A DNA stretch of 61,649 nucleotides from Ruminococcus sp. GTDB taxonomy: Bacteria; Bacillota; Clostridia; Oscillospirales; Ruminococcaceae. Shown here piece after piece: positions 18,635 to 26,827 of the stretch. Both the position numbers and the translations under genes were made by a program. The notes beneath the pieces are model-generated. The model was given only the letters and a program-made list of their open reading frames with translations, had not been told where the DNA came from and searched no databases. Position 1 is the first letter of the stretch; the number at the start of each line of letters is the position of its first letter. The DNA lies in contig JAFXDK010000007.1 of assembly GCA_017521805.1 (NCBI GenBank), positions 1 through 61,649 on the forward strand, given 5' to 3'.

Positions 18635-19026
18635 TATGCAATGCTTCTAATAAGACTGAATATCAATGCCGAAAATAAAGCAAATATTATTAACGCAATG
18701 ACAATTGCCACAAGTGACAGGATAAGTCTTGCTTTTGCATAGTTCTTTACAGATTCATCTTCTGAAAAAATAAGCATTATTAAAAGTCCTATTAATGGTA
18801 TCATTTCCAACAGCTGCCAGCCTATCCAGCTAAGCGTTGAAACCGGCTTTTCACTGTTGGTTATCGGTGTATATGAATAATTCTTATTTTCAGTATTTCC
18901 ACTCATAAAATCTGTGTTGTACTGAGGTGTTCCGCTGTAATTCCGTGTTCTTGCGGTGGAAGTCGCTCCGCAGTATTCGCAGTAGTCACCCTTATATTCT
19001 GCGCCGCAATTGTGACATTTTGCCAT
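18634..19026 (-). CDS. Zinc-ribbon membrane protein
   Basis: The ATG at 19026 is chosen for its AAGGAG site; the frame remains open upstream. The 130-residue product begins with a zinc ribbon (CHNCGAEYKGDYCEYC), followed by a polar linker and two hydrophobic segments (LSWIGWQLLEMIPLIGLLIMLIF and LILSLVAIVIALIIFALFSALIF). No enzymatic motif is seen. Proteins of this build are common in Clostridia and unassigned. Its promoter lies at 19075-19103, and a large inverted repeat lies upstream of that. Confidence 0.8.
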   Translation of the reverse strand: MAKCHNCGAEYKGDYCEYCGATSTARTRNYSGTPQYNTDFMSGNTENKNYSYTPITNSEKPVSTLSWIGWQLLEMIPLIGLLIMLIFSEDESVKNYAKARLILSLVAIVIALIIFALFSALIFSLIRSIA

Positions 19027-19074
19027 AAATTTTTTTCTCCTTATATCATTTATTATTTGGTTCCCCATTCTCAC

Positions 19075-19103
19075 ATTATAGCATATATTGTCGTATTTTG
19101 CAA
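19075..19103 (-). promoter_or_regulatory. Promoter of the zinc-ribbon gene
   Basis: On the minus strand TTGCAA (19098-19103) and TATAAT (19075-19080) are separated by 17 bp. Confidence 0.75.
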
Positions 19104-19154
19104 TAGCTGATTTGAGAATTTTATGAAATTTATTTTGTGCCTTTATAACTTTAT

Positions 19155-19281
19155 GCACAGTAAACTTGTCATTTTCTGCCAAGTTTATTGTGCAAAATAT
19201 AGATTTGCAAAGTTTTGTTGGCAAAACCGTTGACAAGTTTACTTGGCTATGGTATACTAATCTTGTCAAGAAAACTTGGCA
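19155..19281 (+). promoter_or_regulatory. Promoter with multiple AAACTTGKCA operator half-sites
   Basis: TTGACA (19230-19235) and TATACT (19253-19258), 17 bp apart, form a strong promoter. The motif AAACTTGKCA or its complement occurs at 19162-19171, 19177-19186, 19231-19240 (over the minus-35) and 19272-19281 (just after the start). A CTTGTCAAG sits at 19262-19270. The first two copies lie in a large inverted repeat (arms 19155-19168 and 19180-19193, 13 of 14 matched). This looks like the operator of the XRE regulator encoded downstream. The rest of the 309-bp gap between the zinc-ribbon gene and 19336 holds only the divergent promoter. Confidence 0.8.
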
Positions 19282-19335
19282 CGATGTTCGGACATATGAA
19301 ATTATAAATCAAAAAATGATATGGAGGAAAACACT

Positions 19336-19659
19336 ATGGAAAAAGAAAAAATTCTTGAAATGAGCAGACAGGAAAACAAGGACAAGGATTTATACGAGCT
19401 TGAAATAAAAAATAAAGCAAGTAAAATCGGAATAAATACACTCCTTATTTTTTGCATTCTACTTTTTGTTTTGAATATTATTGCAGGAAATGGTTATAAA
19501 ATTGAATTATACGCACCTGTACTTATTCTTAATGCTGTTTACTCATCAACTAAATATAAGATGTCGGAAGAAAACAAAAAGCAAAACAAAATTGCTATGA
19601 TTTGCTGGACTATTTCCGCTGTAATTGCTGCTATGAGTTCTATTTTAGCAATATTTTAA
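19336..19659 (+). CDS. Small membrane protein, DUF6442-like
   Basis: The start at 19336 has GGAGG 8 bp upstream. The 107-residue protein has a charged N-terminal half (EKILEMSRQENKDKDLYELE) and three hydrophobic segments (GINTLLIFCILLFVLNII, LYAPVLILNAVY and IAMICWTISAVIAAMSSILAIF). The N-terminal pattern is that of small membrane proteins that sit beside XRE regulators in Firmicutes; the DUF number is from memory. It shares a transcript with the XRE gene 12 bp downstream. Its role is unknown. Confidence 0.75.
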   Translation: MEKEKILEMSRQENKDKDLYELEIKNKASKIGINTLLIFCILLFVLNIIAGNGYKIELYAPVLILNAVYSSTKYKMSEENKKQNKIAMICWTISAVIAAMSSILAIF

Positions 19660-19671
19660 ATCTTAGGAATA

Positions 19672-19878
19672 ATGGAAGACAGCTTAATTCTGAAAAACCG
19701 CCTGAAAGAAATACGCTCCGAGAAAAAAATATCTCAGGCGGAGCTTGCGAAAATGGTGGGCGTATCACGAAATACTATAAGCTCCATTGAAACAGGTCAG
19801 TTCAGCCCTACTGCTAAATTAGCGCTTATTCTTTGCATTGCTCTTGATAAAAAATTTGAGGATATATTTTATTTTTAA
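19672..19878 (+). CDS. XRE-family helix-turn-helix regulator
   Basis: The 68-residue protein is a minimal Cro/C1-type HTH: LKEIRSEKKISQAELAKMVGVSRNTISSIETGQFSPTAKLAL, ending in the KKFEDIFYF tail typical of stand-alone regulators. It probably binds the repeated AAACTTGKCA sites over the operon promoter as a dimer, giving autoregulation. That target is an inference from position. An AGGA site lies just upstream, and a terminator follows. Confidence 0.9.
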   Translation: MEDSLILKNRLKEIRSEKKISQAELAKMVGVSRNTISSIETGQFSPTAKLALILCIALDKKFEDIFYF

Positions 19879-19911
19879 GGCTTTAGCCATTAGCAATAAT
19901 AAACGACATTT

Positions 19912-19945
19912 ATTCGGGTGGATTATTCACCCGAATATTTTTATT
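19912..19945 (+). terminator. Terminator of the DUF6442-XRE operon
   Basis: ATTCGGGTG and CACCCGAAT form a 9-bp stem with a 7-nt loop, followed by ATTTTTATT. Confidence 0.8.
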
Positions 19946-20021
19946 CCCATTGCAAACTCTTTTAGCTAACGACTAACAGCTCAAAATAGATATTTTTGTT
20001 ATATTTGTCGTTTAATTCCGC

Positions 20022-20050
20022 TTTACTTTTTTTATAAAATAGTGTATAAT
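20022..20050 (+). promoter_or_regulatory. Promoter of the dehydratase activase gene
   Basis: TTTACT (20022-20027) and TATAAT (20045-20050) are 17 bp apart, about 75 bp before the start codon. Confidence 0.6.
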
Positions 20051-20125
20051 AATTATGTATACGATTTTACGGATTTAATATATCCGTGAATTCACCAAAT
20101 CTGATTTTAAGAGGCATTGCATATT

Positions 20126-23056
20126 ATGGCGAAAAATTATTCTCTCGGTATTGACGTAGGCTCTACAACCGTTAAAACCGTCATTACCGATACGGCAAAA
20201 AATATCATATATTCCCGCTATCAGCGGCATTTTTCCAAGGTCAAGGAAACTGTCACGGAGCAGCTTGCTCTTATCCGTGAAGCTTATCCCGACGACGATT
20301 TCACTGTCTGCATTACAGGCTCGGCAGGTCTGGGACTGGCAAATTCAGCAAATCTCCCCTTTGTGCAGGAGGTTCACGCGGCTTTCCTTGCTGTAAAGGA
20401 AAAAGCGCCCGATGCTGACGCTGTTATTGAACTTGGCGGCGAGGACGCTAAAATCATTTTCCTTACAGGCGGAGTTGAACAGCGTATGAACGGCTCTTGT
20501 GCAGGCGGTACAGGCGCTTTCATCGACCAGATGGCAACTCTCCTCGGTATTACCGCAGATGAGCTTGACGCTCTTTCTCTCAATGCTCAGAAAGTATACC
20601 CCATAGCTTCACGATGCGGAGTTTTTGCAAAATCTGATATTCAGCCCCTGCTCAATCAGGGCGCGCTCCGTGAGGATATTGCCGCAAGTATCTTTCAGGC
20701 TGTGGTTGACCAGACTGTTTCAGGTCTTGCTCAGGGACGTACTATCGAGGGAAAAGTCCTTTTCCTCGGCGGCCCTCTCCACTTCCTGCAGGGATTGAAA
20801 AATGCCTTTGTTAAAACTCTTGGACTTGATGATGAACACGCTGTATTTCCAGAGGACGGTCCTGTTTTCGTGGCTTACGGCTGTTCTCTCCATGGCGCTC
20901 AGCTTGAAGAACGCTATACTGTTGATGAAATGATTGATATGGTCAGAAATGCAAAAGCTTCAGACGATATCATTACAGGTGACCCCCTCTTTGCTTCGCA
21001 GGCTGAATATGAGGAGTTCATCGACCGCCATAAAAAATGCGACTTGGGATATGCTGATATTCGTACATACAAGGGTGATGCTTACCTCGGAATCGACGCA
21101 GGTTCTACCACTACAAAGCTTGTGCTGATTACCGACGATTGCCGTATTCTCTATCACCATTATTCCTCAAATATGGGGCAGCCTCTTGACAAAATCGCCG
21201 CGCAGGTAAAGGCTATCCATGAGGCAATGAATCCCGATATTACCATAAAGGGCTCGGCTGTTACAGGCTACGGCGAGGATTTGATAAAGGCTGGTCTTTC
21301 CGTTGACCACGGCATTGTTGAAACTGTTGCTCACTTCAAGGCGGCGGCTTATTTCTGCCCTGATGTTGACTTTATCATTGACATAGGCGGTCAGGATATA
21401 AAATGCTTCCGCATAAAAAATCACAGTATTGACAGCATTATGCTCAACGAGGCTTGTTCTTCCGGATGCGGCTCGTTTATACAGACCTTTGCTATGGCTC
21501 TTGGCTACGATATTTCTGAATTTTCTCAGCTGGGACTTTTCGCTCAGCACCCCGTTGACCTCGGCTCACGCTGTACAGTATTCATGAACAGCTCCGTTAA
21601 ACAGGCGCAAAAGGACGGCGCTACTGTTGAGGATATTTCCGCAGGCTTGTCCTCGTCTATTATCAAAAATGCCATATACAAGGTTATTCGTGCAAATTCT
21701 CCCGATGAACTGGGAAAAAATATTGTCGTTCAGGGCGGTACTTTCCTAAATGACGCTGTTTTGCGCTCCTTTGAAAAGGAACTGGGAAGAAATGTTATTC
21801 GTCCTGCTGTTTCGGGACTTATGGGAGCTCTTGGCTGTGCGCTGTACGCTAAGGAGCGCACGGAGGGAGTTTCAACTCTTATTTCTGCTGAGGAACTGGA
21901 GAATTTCAGTTACACTTCAAAATCCGCAAGCTGCGGCGGCTGTACTGCAAACTGCCGTCTTAACATAATCAATTTCGGCAAGGGACGTAATTTCATATCG
22001 GGTAATCGCTGTGAAAAGGGCAGCGGCAAGGCGAAAAAGAATAATATCCCCAATCTTTATGAATACAAATATAACAGCATTCTCGCTCTGAAAACTGCTG
22101 AACAGCCGAAAAATCCCGTTGCTAAAGTCGGTCTGCCTATGACTTTAAGTTTCTATGAGCAGATGAAGTTCTGGCATACTTTCTTTAATGAGTTGGGATT
22201 TGAAACTGTGATAAGCGACGAAAGTTCCCGTGAAGTTTACTATCTCGGTCAGCATACTATCCCCTCGGATACTGTTTGCTATCCCGCAAAGCTTGCTCAC
22301 GGACATATCGAATATCTGCTGGATAAGGGCGTGGACTTCATTTTCTACCCTTGTATGAGTTACAACATTGACGAGGGCGGCAGTGATAACCATTTCAACT
22401 GCCCTGTTGTTGCCTATTATCCCGAACTTCTTGCGGCTAATAATCTAAGGCTCAACGACAAGAATTTCTTCCGTCCATACATGGATATGAACAATAAGAA
22501 AAATATCGTCCGCGTTATGAAGCAGACCTTGAAACGATACAACATCAGCGGAAAAATTGCCGCAGCTGTGGATAAGGCTTTTGAGGCATACAACAAGCAG
22601 CAATCTGATATTTCCAGAAAAGCTGAGGAAATAATCGCGCAGGCAAGAGCTGAAAAGCGAAATATAATCGTTCTTGCAGGCAGACCGTATCACATTGACC
22701 GCGAAATAAATCACGGCATACACAAGCTTATTACAAGTCTTGGTATGGCTGTTGTAACTGAGGACAGCGTTGCGGCTCTGGCTGAAACTCCCGAGCTTGG
22801 AGTTCTGAATCAGTGGACTTATCATTCAAGACTTTACCGCGCCGCACAGTATGTCACAACTCAGCCTGATATGCAGCTTATTCAGCTTGTATCATTCGGC
22901 TGTGGAATTGACGCTGTAACAGGCGACGAGGTCCGCAATATACTTGAAAGCGGCGGAAAGCTGTATACACAGCTGAAAATTGATGAGATAAATAATTTAG
23001 GTGCGGCAAGAATACGTTTGAGAAGCCTTGTTGCCGCTATGGAACAAACTAATTAA
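20126..23056 (+). CDS. 2-hydroxyacyl-CoA dehydratase activase-like protein (BadF/BcrA type, two ASKHA domains)
   Basis: The protein (976 residues from the ATG; a TTG lies 9 bp earlier) has two tandem ASKHA ATPase domains. The first begins GIDVGSTTVKTVI with CAGGTGAFIDQMA and SRCGVFAKSD. The second begins GIDAGSTTTKLV with ACSSGCGSFIQT and SRCTVFMNSS. The cysteines in these segments are the family's 4Fe-4S ligands. A Cys-rich stretch (CGGCTANCR) and a DUF2229-like region follow. The family uses ATP to drive an electron onto a 2-hydroxyacyl-CoA dehydratase or related enzyme. In many Firmicutes, as I recall, this protein is fused to the next gene. The substrate is unknown. Confidence 0.85.
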   Translation: MAKNYSLGIDVGSTTVKTVITDTAKNIIYSRYQRHFSKVKETVTEQLALIREAYPDDDFTVCITGSAGLGLANSANLPFVQEVHAAFLAVKEKAPDADAVIELGGEDAKIIFLTGGVEQRMNGSCAGGTGAFIDQMATLLGITADELDALSLNAQKVYPIASRCGVFAKSDIQPLLNQGALREDIAASIFQAVVDQTVSGLAQGRTIEGKVLFLGGPLHFLQGLKNAFVKTLGLDDEHAVFPEDGPVFVAYGCSLHGAQLEERYTVDEMIDMVRNAKASDDIITGDPLFASQAEYEEFIDRHKKCDLGYADIRTYKGDAYLGIDAGSTTTKLVLITDDCRILYHHYSSNMGQPLDKIAAQVKAIHEAMNPDITIKGSAVTGYGEDLIKAGLSVDHGIVETVAHFKAAAYFCPDVDFIIDIGGQDIKCFRIKNHSIDSIMLNEACSSGCGSFIQTFAMALGYDISEFSQLGLFAQHPVDLGSRCTVFMNSSVKQAQKDGATVEDISAGLSSSIIKNAIYKVIRANSPDELGKNIVVQGGTFLNDAVLRSFEKELGRNVIRPAVSGLMGALGCALYAKERTEGVSTLISAEELENFSYTSKSASCGGCTANCRLNIINFGKGRNFISGNRCEKGSGKAKKNNIPNLYEYKYNSILALKTAEQPKNPVAKVGLPMTLSFYEQMKFWHTFFNELGFETVISDESSREVYYLGQHTIPSDTVCYPAKLAHGHIEYLLDKGVDFIFYPCMSYNIDEGGSDNHFNCPVVAYYPELLAANNLRLNDKNFFRPYMDMNNKKNIVRVMKQTLKRYNISGKIAAAVDKAFEAYNKQQSDISRKAEEIIAQARAEKRNIIVLAGRPYHIDREINHGIHKLITSLGMAVVTEDSVAALAETPELGVLNQWTYHSRLYRAAQYVTTQPDMQLIQLVSFGCGIDAVTGDEVRNILESGGKLYTQLKIDEINNLGAARIRLRSLVAAMEQTN

Positions 23057-23209
23057 GAATGAAGAATTGTAGGGGCGGATATTATCCGCCCGAACATTGC
23101 TTGGAAATATGTATATTGTATAACGGACACGGCACGCCGTGACCGCAATTTCGGAACGAAATTCAAATTTTTGATAATTTTGAAATTATTCTATTCAGAG
23201 GAGATCTAT
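23057..23209. repeat. REP pair between the two halves of the activase system
   Basis: A perfect plus-strand REP, the GTAG foot plus GGGCGGATATTATCCGCCC, lies at 23069-23091. A second palindrome, GGACACGGC-AC-GCCGTGaCC, lies at 23125-23144, and AATTTCG/CGAAATT at 23147-23163. The last module also abuts the REP at 3.8 kb. Confidence 0.85.
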
Positions 23210-24436
23210 ATGCCTGAATATGCAAAATTTACTGAGGATATGATAAAAACCCATACTATCCTCGTTCCCGATATGCTGCCGATTCATTTCAAGCTGCTTA
23301 TCGCTATTTTTGAAAGCAAGGGCTACCACATGGAGCTTTTGCAGAACGATTCCCGTGCTGTCGTTGATGAGGGATTGAAAAACGTTCACAATGACGCTTG
23401 TTACCCTGCACTGCTTGTTATCGGTCAGTTTATGGACGCTCTCAAAAGCGGAAAATACGACCTCGACAAAACGGCTCTGCTTATAACTCAAACGGGAGGC
23501 GGCTGTCGTGCTTCCAACTATATTCACCTGCTGAGAAAGGCTGTTGACAAGAATTTTCCGCAGGTGCCTGTTGTGTCCCTCAATTTCAGCGGACTTGAAA
23601 AGGACAGCGGTTTCAAAATCACTGCGCCAATGTTCTTCAAGTTCCTCTATGCTGTTCTCTATGGCGATTTGCTTATGACTTGCTACAACAAGTGCCGTAC
23701 ATACGAGGTAAACAAGGGCGATGCTCAAGCTACTCTTGAAAAATGGCAGGACGCTCTTGGCGAAATGTTCCGTCAGGGTAAGGGATACACCAAAACTAAA
23801 AAGCTTTACCGCGATATCCTTGATGATTTCGGAGCTATAAAGCTCAGCGGTGAAAATAAAATCAAAGTCGGCATTGTGGGTGAGATTTACGTTAAATATT
23901 CACCTCTTGCCAACAATCACCTTGAAGATTTCCTCATATCCGAGGGCTGTGAGCCTGTTGTACCGTCGCTTCTGGAATTTGTAATGTACTGTGCTGTCAG
24001 CAACTTTAACAATGCGGCGCTTTACGACAGCAAAAATATGAAATCCATGGTGTTCAAGCTTGGATATAAGCTGATTTATGCTAAACAAAAAGAGCTTATC
24101 AACATCATGAAACAGCATGGAAAATTTGAGCCTCTCCACGACTTCGAGCATCTCCGCAAATTAGCTGATAAATATATAAATCAGGGCGTTGTTATGGGCG
24201 AGGGCTGGCTTATTCCTGCGGAAATGGCGGCTCTGGCAAAATCGGGTGTTGAAAATATTATCTGTGCTCAGCCTTTCGGATGTTTGCCAAATCATATCGT
24301 TGCAAAGGGAATGTCACGGGCTATCAAGGACGATAATCCAAATGCAAATATTGTTGCTATCGACTATGACCCAGGCGCAACGAGAGTTAATCAGGAGAAC
24401 CGCATAAAGCTTATGCTGGTTAATGCAAAAAGATAA
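23210..24436 (+). CDS. 2-hydroxyacyl-CoA dehydratase-like subunit (HgdB-like)
   Basis: The 408-residue protein starts at the ATG at 23210 (GAGGAG upstream). It resembles the C-terminal third of the fused activase-dehydratase proteins: FTEDMIKTHTILVPDMLPIHFKLL, NDACYPALLVIGQ, TQTGGGCRASNY and QPFGCLPNH, with conserved cysteines suited to an iron-sulfur cluster. It should act together with the 976-residue protein before it. The 153-bp gap between them is filled by REP palindromes. The biochemical role of this family is unsettled. Confidence 0.8.
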   Translation: MPEYAKFTEDMIKTHTILVPDMLPIHFKLLIAIFESKGYHMELLQNDSRAVVDEGLKNVHNDACYPALLVIGQFMDALKSGKYDLDKTALLITQTGGGCRASNYIHLLRKAVDKNFPQVPVVSLNFSGLEKDSGFKITAPMFFKFLYAVLYGDLLMTCYNKCRTYEVNKGDAQATLEKWQDALGEMFRQGKGYTKTKKLYRDILDDFGAIKLSGENKIKVGIVGEIYVKYSPLANNHLEDFLISEGCEPVVPSLLEFVMYCAVSNFNNAALYDSKNMKSMVFKLGYKLIYAKQKELINIMKQHGKFEPLHDFEHLRKLADKYINQGVVMGEGWLIPAEMAALAKSGVENIICAQPFGCLPNHIVAKGMSRAIKDDNPNANIVAIDYDPGATRVNQENRIKLMLVNAKR

Positions 24437-24455
24437 AATCAAAGACGAAAAAGGG

Positions 24456-24704
24456 TGGGATTCTAAAGGGCGAAGCCATTTAGCAGAGTCCAGAGACAGC
24501 GTCTCTGGCAGGGTATGGGACAGCGGCGGGGAGCCCCCGCTGGCATCAATGCAGAGCAAAGCTCTGCGATGCCTTTAAGCGCTCTGCAAGGGGTTGCCCG
24601 AACGTGAGGCAGGATGCTGTTTGAACGTGAGGGTATATCGCACTTGGATTTGACTGCGATTGAATTGAAAAGAGGGGACGCTCTGCAAGTGAGAGCGTCC
24701 CCTT
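24456..24704. repeat. GCT-loop hairpin cassette, long copy 4 (inverted)
   Basis: Read on the plus strand, this copy is inverted relative to copies 1-3. It holds CTAAAGGGC/GCCATTTAG (one arm degraded), CCAGAGAC-AGC-GTCTCTGG (24490-24508), GCGGGG-AGC-CCCCGC and GCAGAGC/GCTCTGC. About 90 bp of unique-looking sequence with a repeated GAACGTGAGG follows, and it closes with AGGGGACGCTCT/AGAGCGTCCCCT (24673-24703). The tail is nearly identical to the copy at 61.5 kb. Confidence 0.9.
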
Positions 24705-24741
24705 AATAAATTTTCTTGTTACGGCTTTTTCGACAAACTCA

Positions 24742-24780
24742 GGCGGTCATTTCAAATCGTGAATGACCGCCCGTTTATTT
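24742..24780. terminator. Convergent terminator
   Basis: GGCGGTCATT and AATGACCGCC form a 10-bp stem with a 10-nt loop between the HgdB-like gene and the convergent permease gene. The remainder of this gap is the hairpin cassette. Confidence 0.75.
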
Positions 24781-24788
24781 GTGAAAAT

Positions 24789-25895
24789 TCAGCTTAATAT
24801 TGCCTGAAAAATCAGCAGTACTCCCAATAATCCGAAATTTACTGCGGAAAATACTGCCATATATCTCCCCGTTTTTGCGCCTTCTGCCGCTCTGTAATAC
24901 TGAAACGATATCAGACTTGCCAAGGAAGCTATTAGCATTCCCAATCCTCCTGTATTAACGCCAAGCAAAAGCGCTTTGCCGTTCTCTGTGAATCCTGAAA
25001 GCATTACTGCCGCAGGAACATTGCTTATTATCTGCGATAATACTACGGATACTATAACTTCTCTGTTCTGTAAAATTTCAGAAACAAATCCGCTTATCGC
25101 TTCAATCCGCGCTATATTTCCTACGAATATGAAAAAACATACAAATGTTGCAAGAAGTCCGTAATCCGCTTTTAATAATAGTCTCCTGTCGCATATCAGC
25201 GCTACTGCAACAGCAATTATAAGGCATACCCAATCGGGAACTACTCTGAATACCGACAGCAGACATACCGCAAATAATCCAAAATATACTGCGGATTTTC
25301 CCTTTGAAATCTCCTGCACTGCCGCTGATTCTGCTTTACATTCCGTTTTCGGCAGGAATAAGCACAATATCAGCAATGCCCCAAGACTTACTGCCGCAGA
25401 GGGAAGCATCGTTGCGAAAAAATCCCCTAATGTCAATTTATATTTGTCATATATGAAAAGATTCTGCGGATTTCCGAATGGTGTTACCATGCTTCCCAGA
25501 TTCGCCGCTGCTGTTTCAAGTACTATTGTCAGTATGCGGCTTTTTTCGTCCCTGATCTTTTCGTATACCATAAGCGTCAGCGGCACAAAGGTGATAAGTG
25601 CCACATCATTTGTTACAAGCATTGACGAAAAATAACATATCAGCGTGAAAATTATGCCAAGTCTGCGGATATTTCCTGCTTTTTTCAGCAACATCGATGT
25701 TGCTTTTTCAAATATTCCGATGCTTCTGAATCCGCCAACTGCTGTCATAAGGCAAAAAAGCTGTATCAGTACGGCTCGGTTTATGTACCCTCCGTATGCG
25801 CTGTCAGGGGGAATTATAAATACCGTTGCCAATGCCGCTATAAAAGATATAACAAGAACAGGCTGTTCTTTTACGAATTTTTTTACTCTTTCCAA
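24789..25895 (-). CDS. SLC13/ArsB-NhaD-type anion permease
   Basis: The 368-residue membrane protein has about ten hydrophobic segments and the paired hairpin motifs of the ion transporter superfamily: TNDVALITFVPLTLMVYE and NLGSMVTPFGNPQNLFIYDKY in the first half, and SNVPAAVMLSGFTE in the second. It is likely to move an organic acid or inorganic anion across the membrane; the substrate cannot be told. Its start overlaps the end of the guanylate-kinase-like gene by 13 bp, so the two are translationally linked. Confidence 0.85.
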   Translation of the reverse strand: MERVKKFVKEQPVLVISFIAALATVFIIPPDSAYGGYINRAVLIQLFCLMTAVGGFRSIGIFEKATSMLLKKAGNIRRLGIIFTLICYFSSMLVTNDVALITFVPLTLMVYEKIRDEKSRILTIVLETAAANLGSMVTPFGNPQNLFIYDKYKLTLGDFFATMLPSAAVSLGALLILCLFLPKTECKAESAAVQEISKGKSAVYFGLFAVCLLSVFRVVPDWVCLIIAVAVALICDRRLLLKADYGLLATFVCFFIFVGNIARIEAISGFVSEILQNREVIVSVVLSQIISNVPAAVMLSGFTENGKALLLGVNTGGLGMLIASLASLISFQYYRAAEGAKTGRYMAVFSAVNFGLLGVLLIFQAILS

Positions 25896-26464
25896 GTTTT
25901 CATCTCCGATTTTATTTCACTTATGCAATCCTCAATAGCTCCGTTATTTGAAAATCGCTTTTTTATGCCTGCGGATTTTAGTTTTTCATCTGAGAAATCT
26001 TCGGAATCTGCCAAAAATCTTCTGCATAACTCTGCATATCGCGGTGACGGTTCAAGCTGTTCACGCTGTATTGCGCGCATAAGCCTAAGTCCGTCCTCAA
26101 CTTCAATATATATGGGTACAACTGCCTCGCCTAAAGTCGCCTTGATTTCCACGTAGCTTTCAAGCGTGCCGATTCCGAGACAATTTCCATTTTCAAGGTC
26201 TATGCTGTCACGGGAGGTAAAATAAATCCATTCTCCGTGAACAGTGTTATATATCCGAGACTCCACAACCTTGCCTGCCGATTTCATTTCTTCATAGCAT
26301 TGACGGTCAACAAAGTGATACTCTCTGCCCTGCTTTTCATTTTCTCTCATTGGTCTGGTTGTATGCAGAACAATTGGAGTAAGCTCCATATCATTCAGCA
26401 GGCGTTTATAAATGGTGTCCTTGCCGCTGGAGCTCTTACCCATGATGTAAAAAATGCGATTCAT
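25883..26464 (-). CDS. Guanylate kinase-like protein
   Basis: The start at 26464 follows AGAGGTGAG. The 193-residue protein has a P-loop-like GKSSSGKDT near residue 9 and the GMP-binding TTRPMRENEKQGREYHFVD, both typical of guanylate kinases. The second half, with CLGIGTLESYVEI and RQ-rich segments, deviates from housekeeping Gmk, so it may be a paralogue with another nucleotide substrate. It is the first gene of a pair with the permease. The Gly-Lys-Asp ending of the P-loop instead of GKST resembles some atypical nucleotide kinases. Confidence 0.75.
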   Translation of the reverse strand: MNRIFYIMGKSSSGKDTIYKRLLNDMELTPIVLHTTRPMRENEKQGREYHFVDRQCYEEMKSAGKVVESRIYNTVHGEWIYFTSRDSIDLENGNCLGIGTLESYVEIKATLGEAVVPIYIEVEDGLRLMRAIQREQLEPSPRYAELCRRFLADSEDFSDEKLKSAGIKKRFSNNGAIEDCISEIKSEMKTWKE

Positions 26465-26498
26465 ACTCTCACCTCTTTTATTCTCATTTGCCTTTATA

Positions 26499-26527
26499 AT
26501 TTTATCATAGTACAAGGCTTATGTCAA
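26499..26527 (-). promoter_or_regulatory. Promoter of the guanylate-kinase-like gene
   Basis: On the minus strand TTGACA (26522-26527) and TAAAAT (26499-26504) are 17 bp apart. Confidence 0.7.
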
Positions 26528-26548
26528 GAAAATTTCTTCTCCCCAAAA

Positions 26549-26564
26549 AGTTTCACGTGGAACA
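26549..26564. promoter_or_regulatory. parS site (one mismatch)
   Basis: AGTTTCACGTGGAACA matches the parS palindrome except at its first base. It is the outermost of seven parS-like sites, about 4 kb from parB. The gap from 26565 to the promoter at 26749 shows nothing else I recognise. Confidence 0.8.
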
Positions 26565-26748
26565 TTTACAAGGCATCACCCACTGCAATATAATCCGATT
26601 CACCCCCTCTCCCCCAGTCTCTCAAAACGTAATAGCGTCATTTTGCACATGAGCAATATAATTCAAGGGGAGTACTAAAATCACGTCAGGGGAGGAAATT
26701 AATTTTTGTAAATTGTTGCATTTGTCACTTTTATTTTTCTGTAGAATA

Positions 26749-26757
26749 TGTTATAAT
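26749..26757 (+). promoter_or_regulatory. Extended minus-10 promoter of the flavodiiron operon
   Basis: TG one base before TATAAT (26752-26757) makes an extended minus-10 element; no good minus-35 is seen at 17 bp. It lies about 70 bp before the start codon. Confidence 0.55.
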
Positions 26758-26827
26758 TATAGTGTCATAAAACTGAATACATAAAAGTTAAAGATATATA
26801 AATAATAAAAAAGTGAGGTAATTTAAA

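Noticed and set aside
19166-19363. Open frame over the XRE operon promoter
   Set aside because: It covers the promoter and operator repeats and overlaps the better-supported start at 19336.
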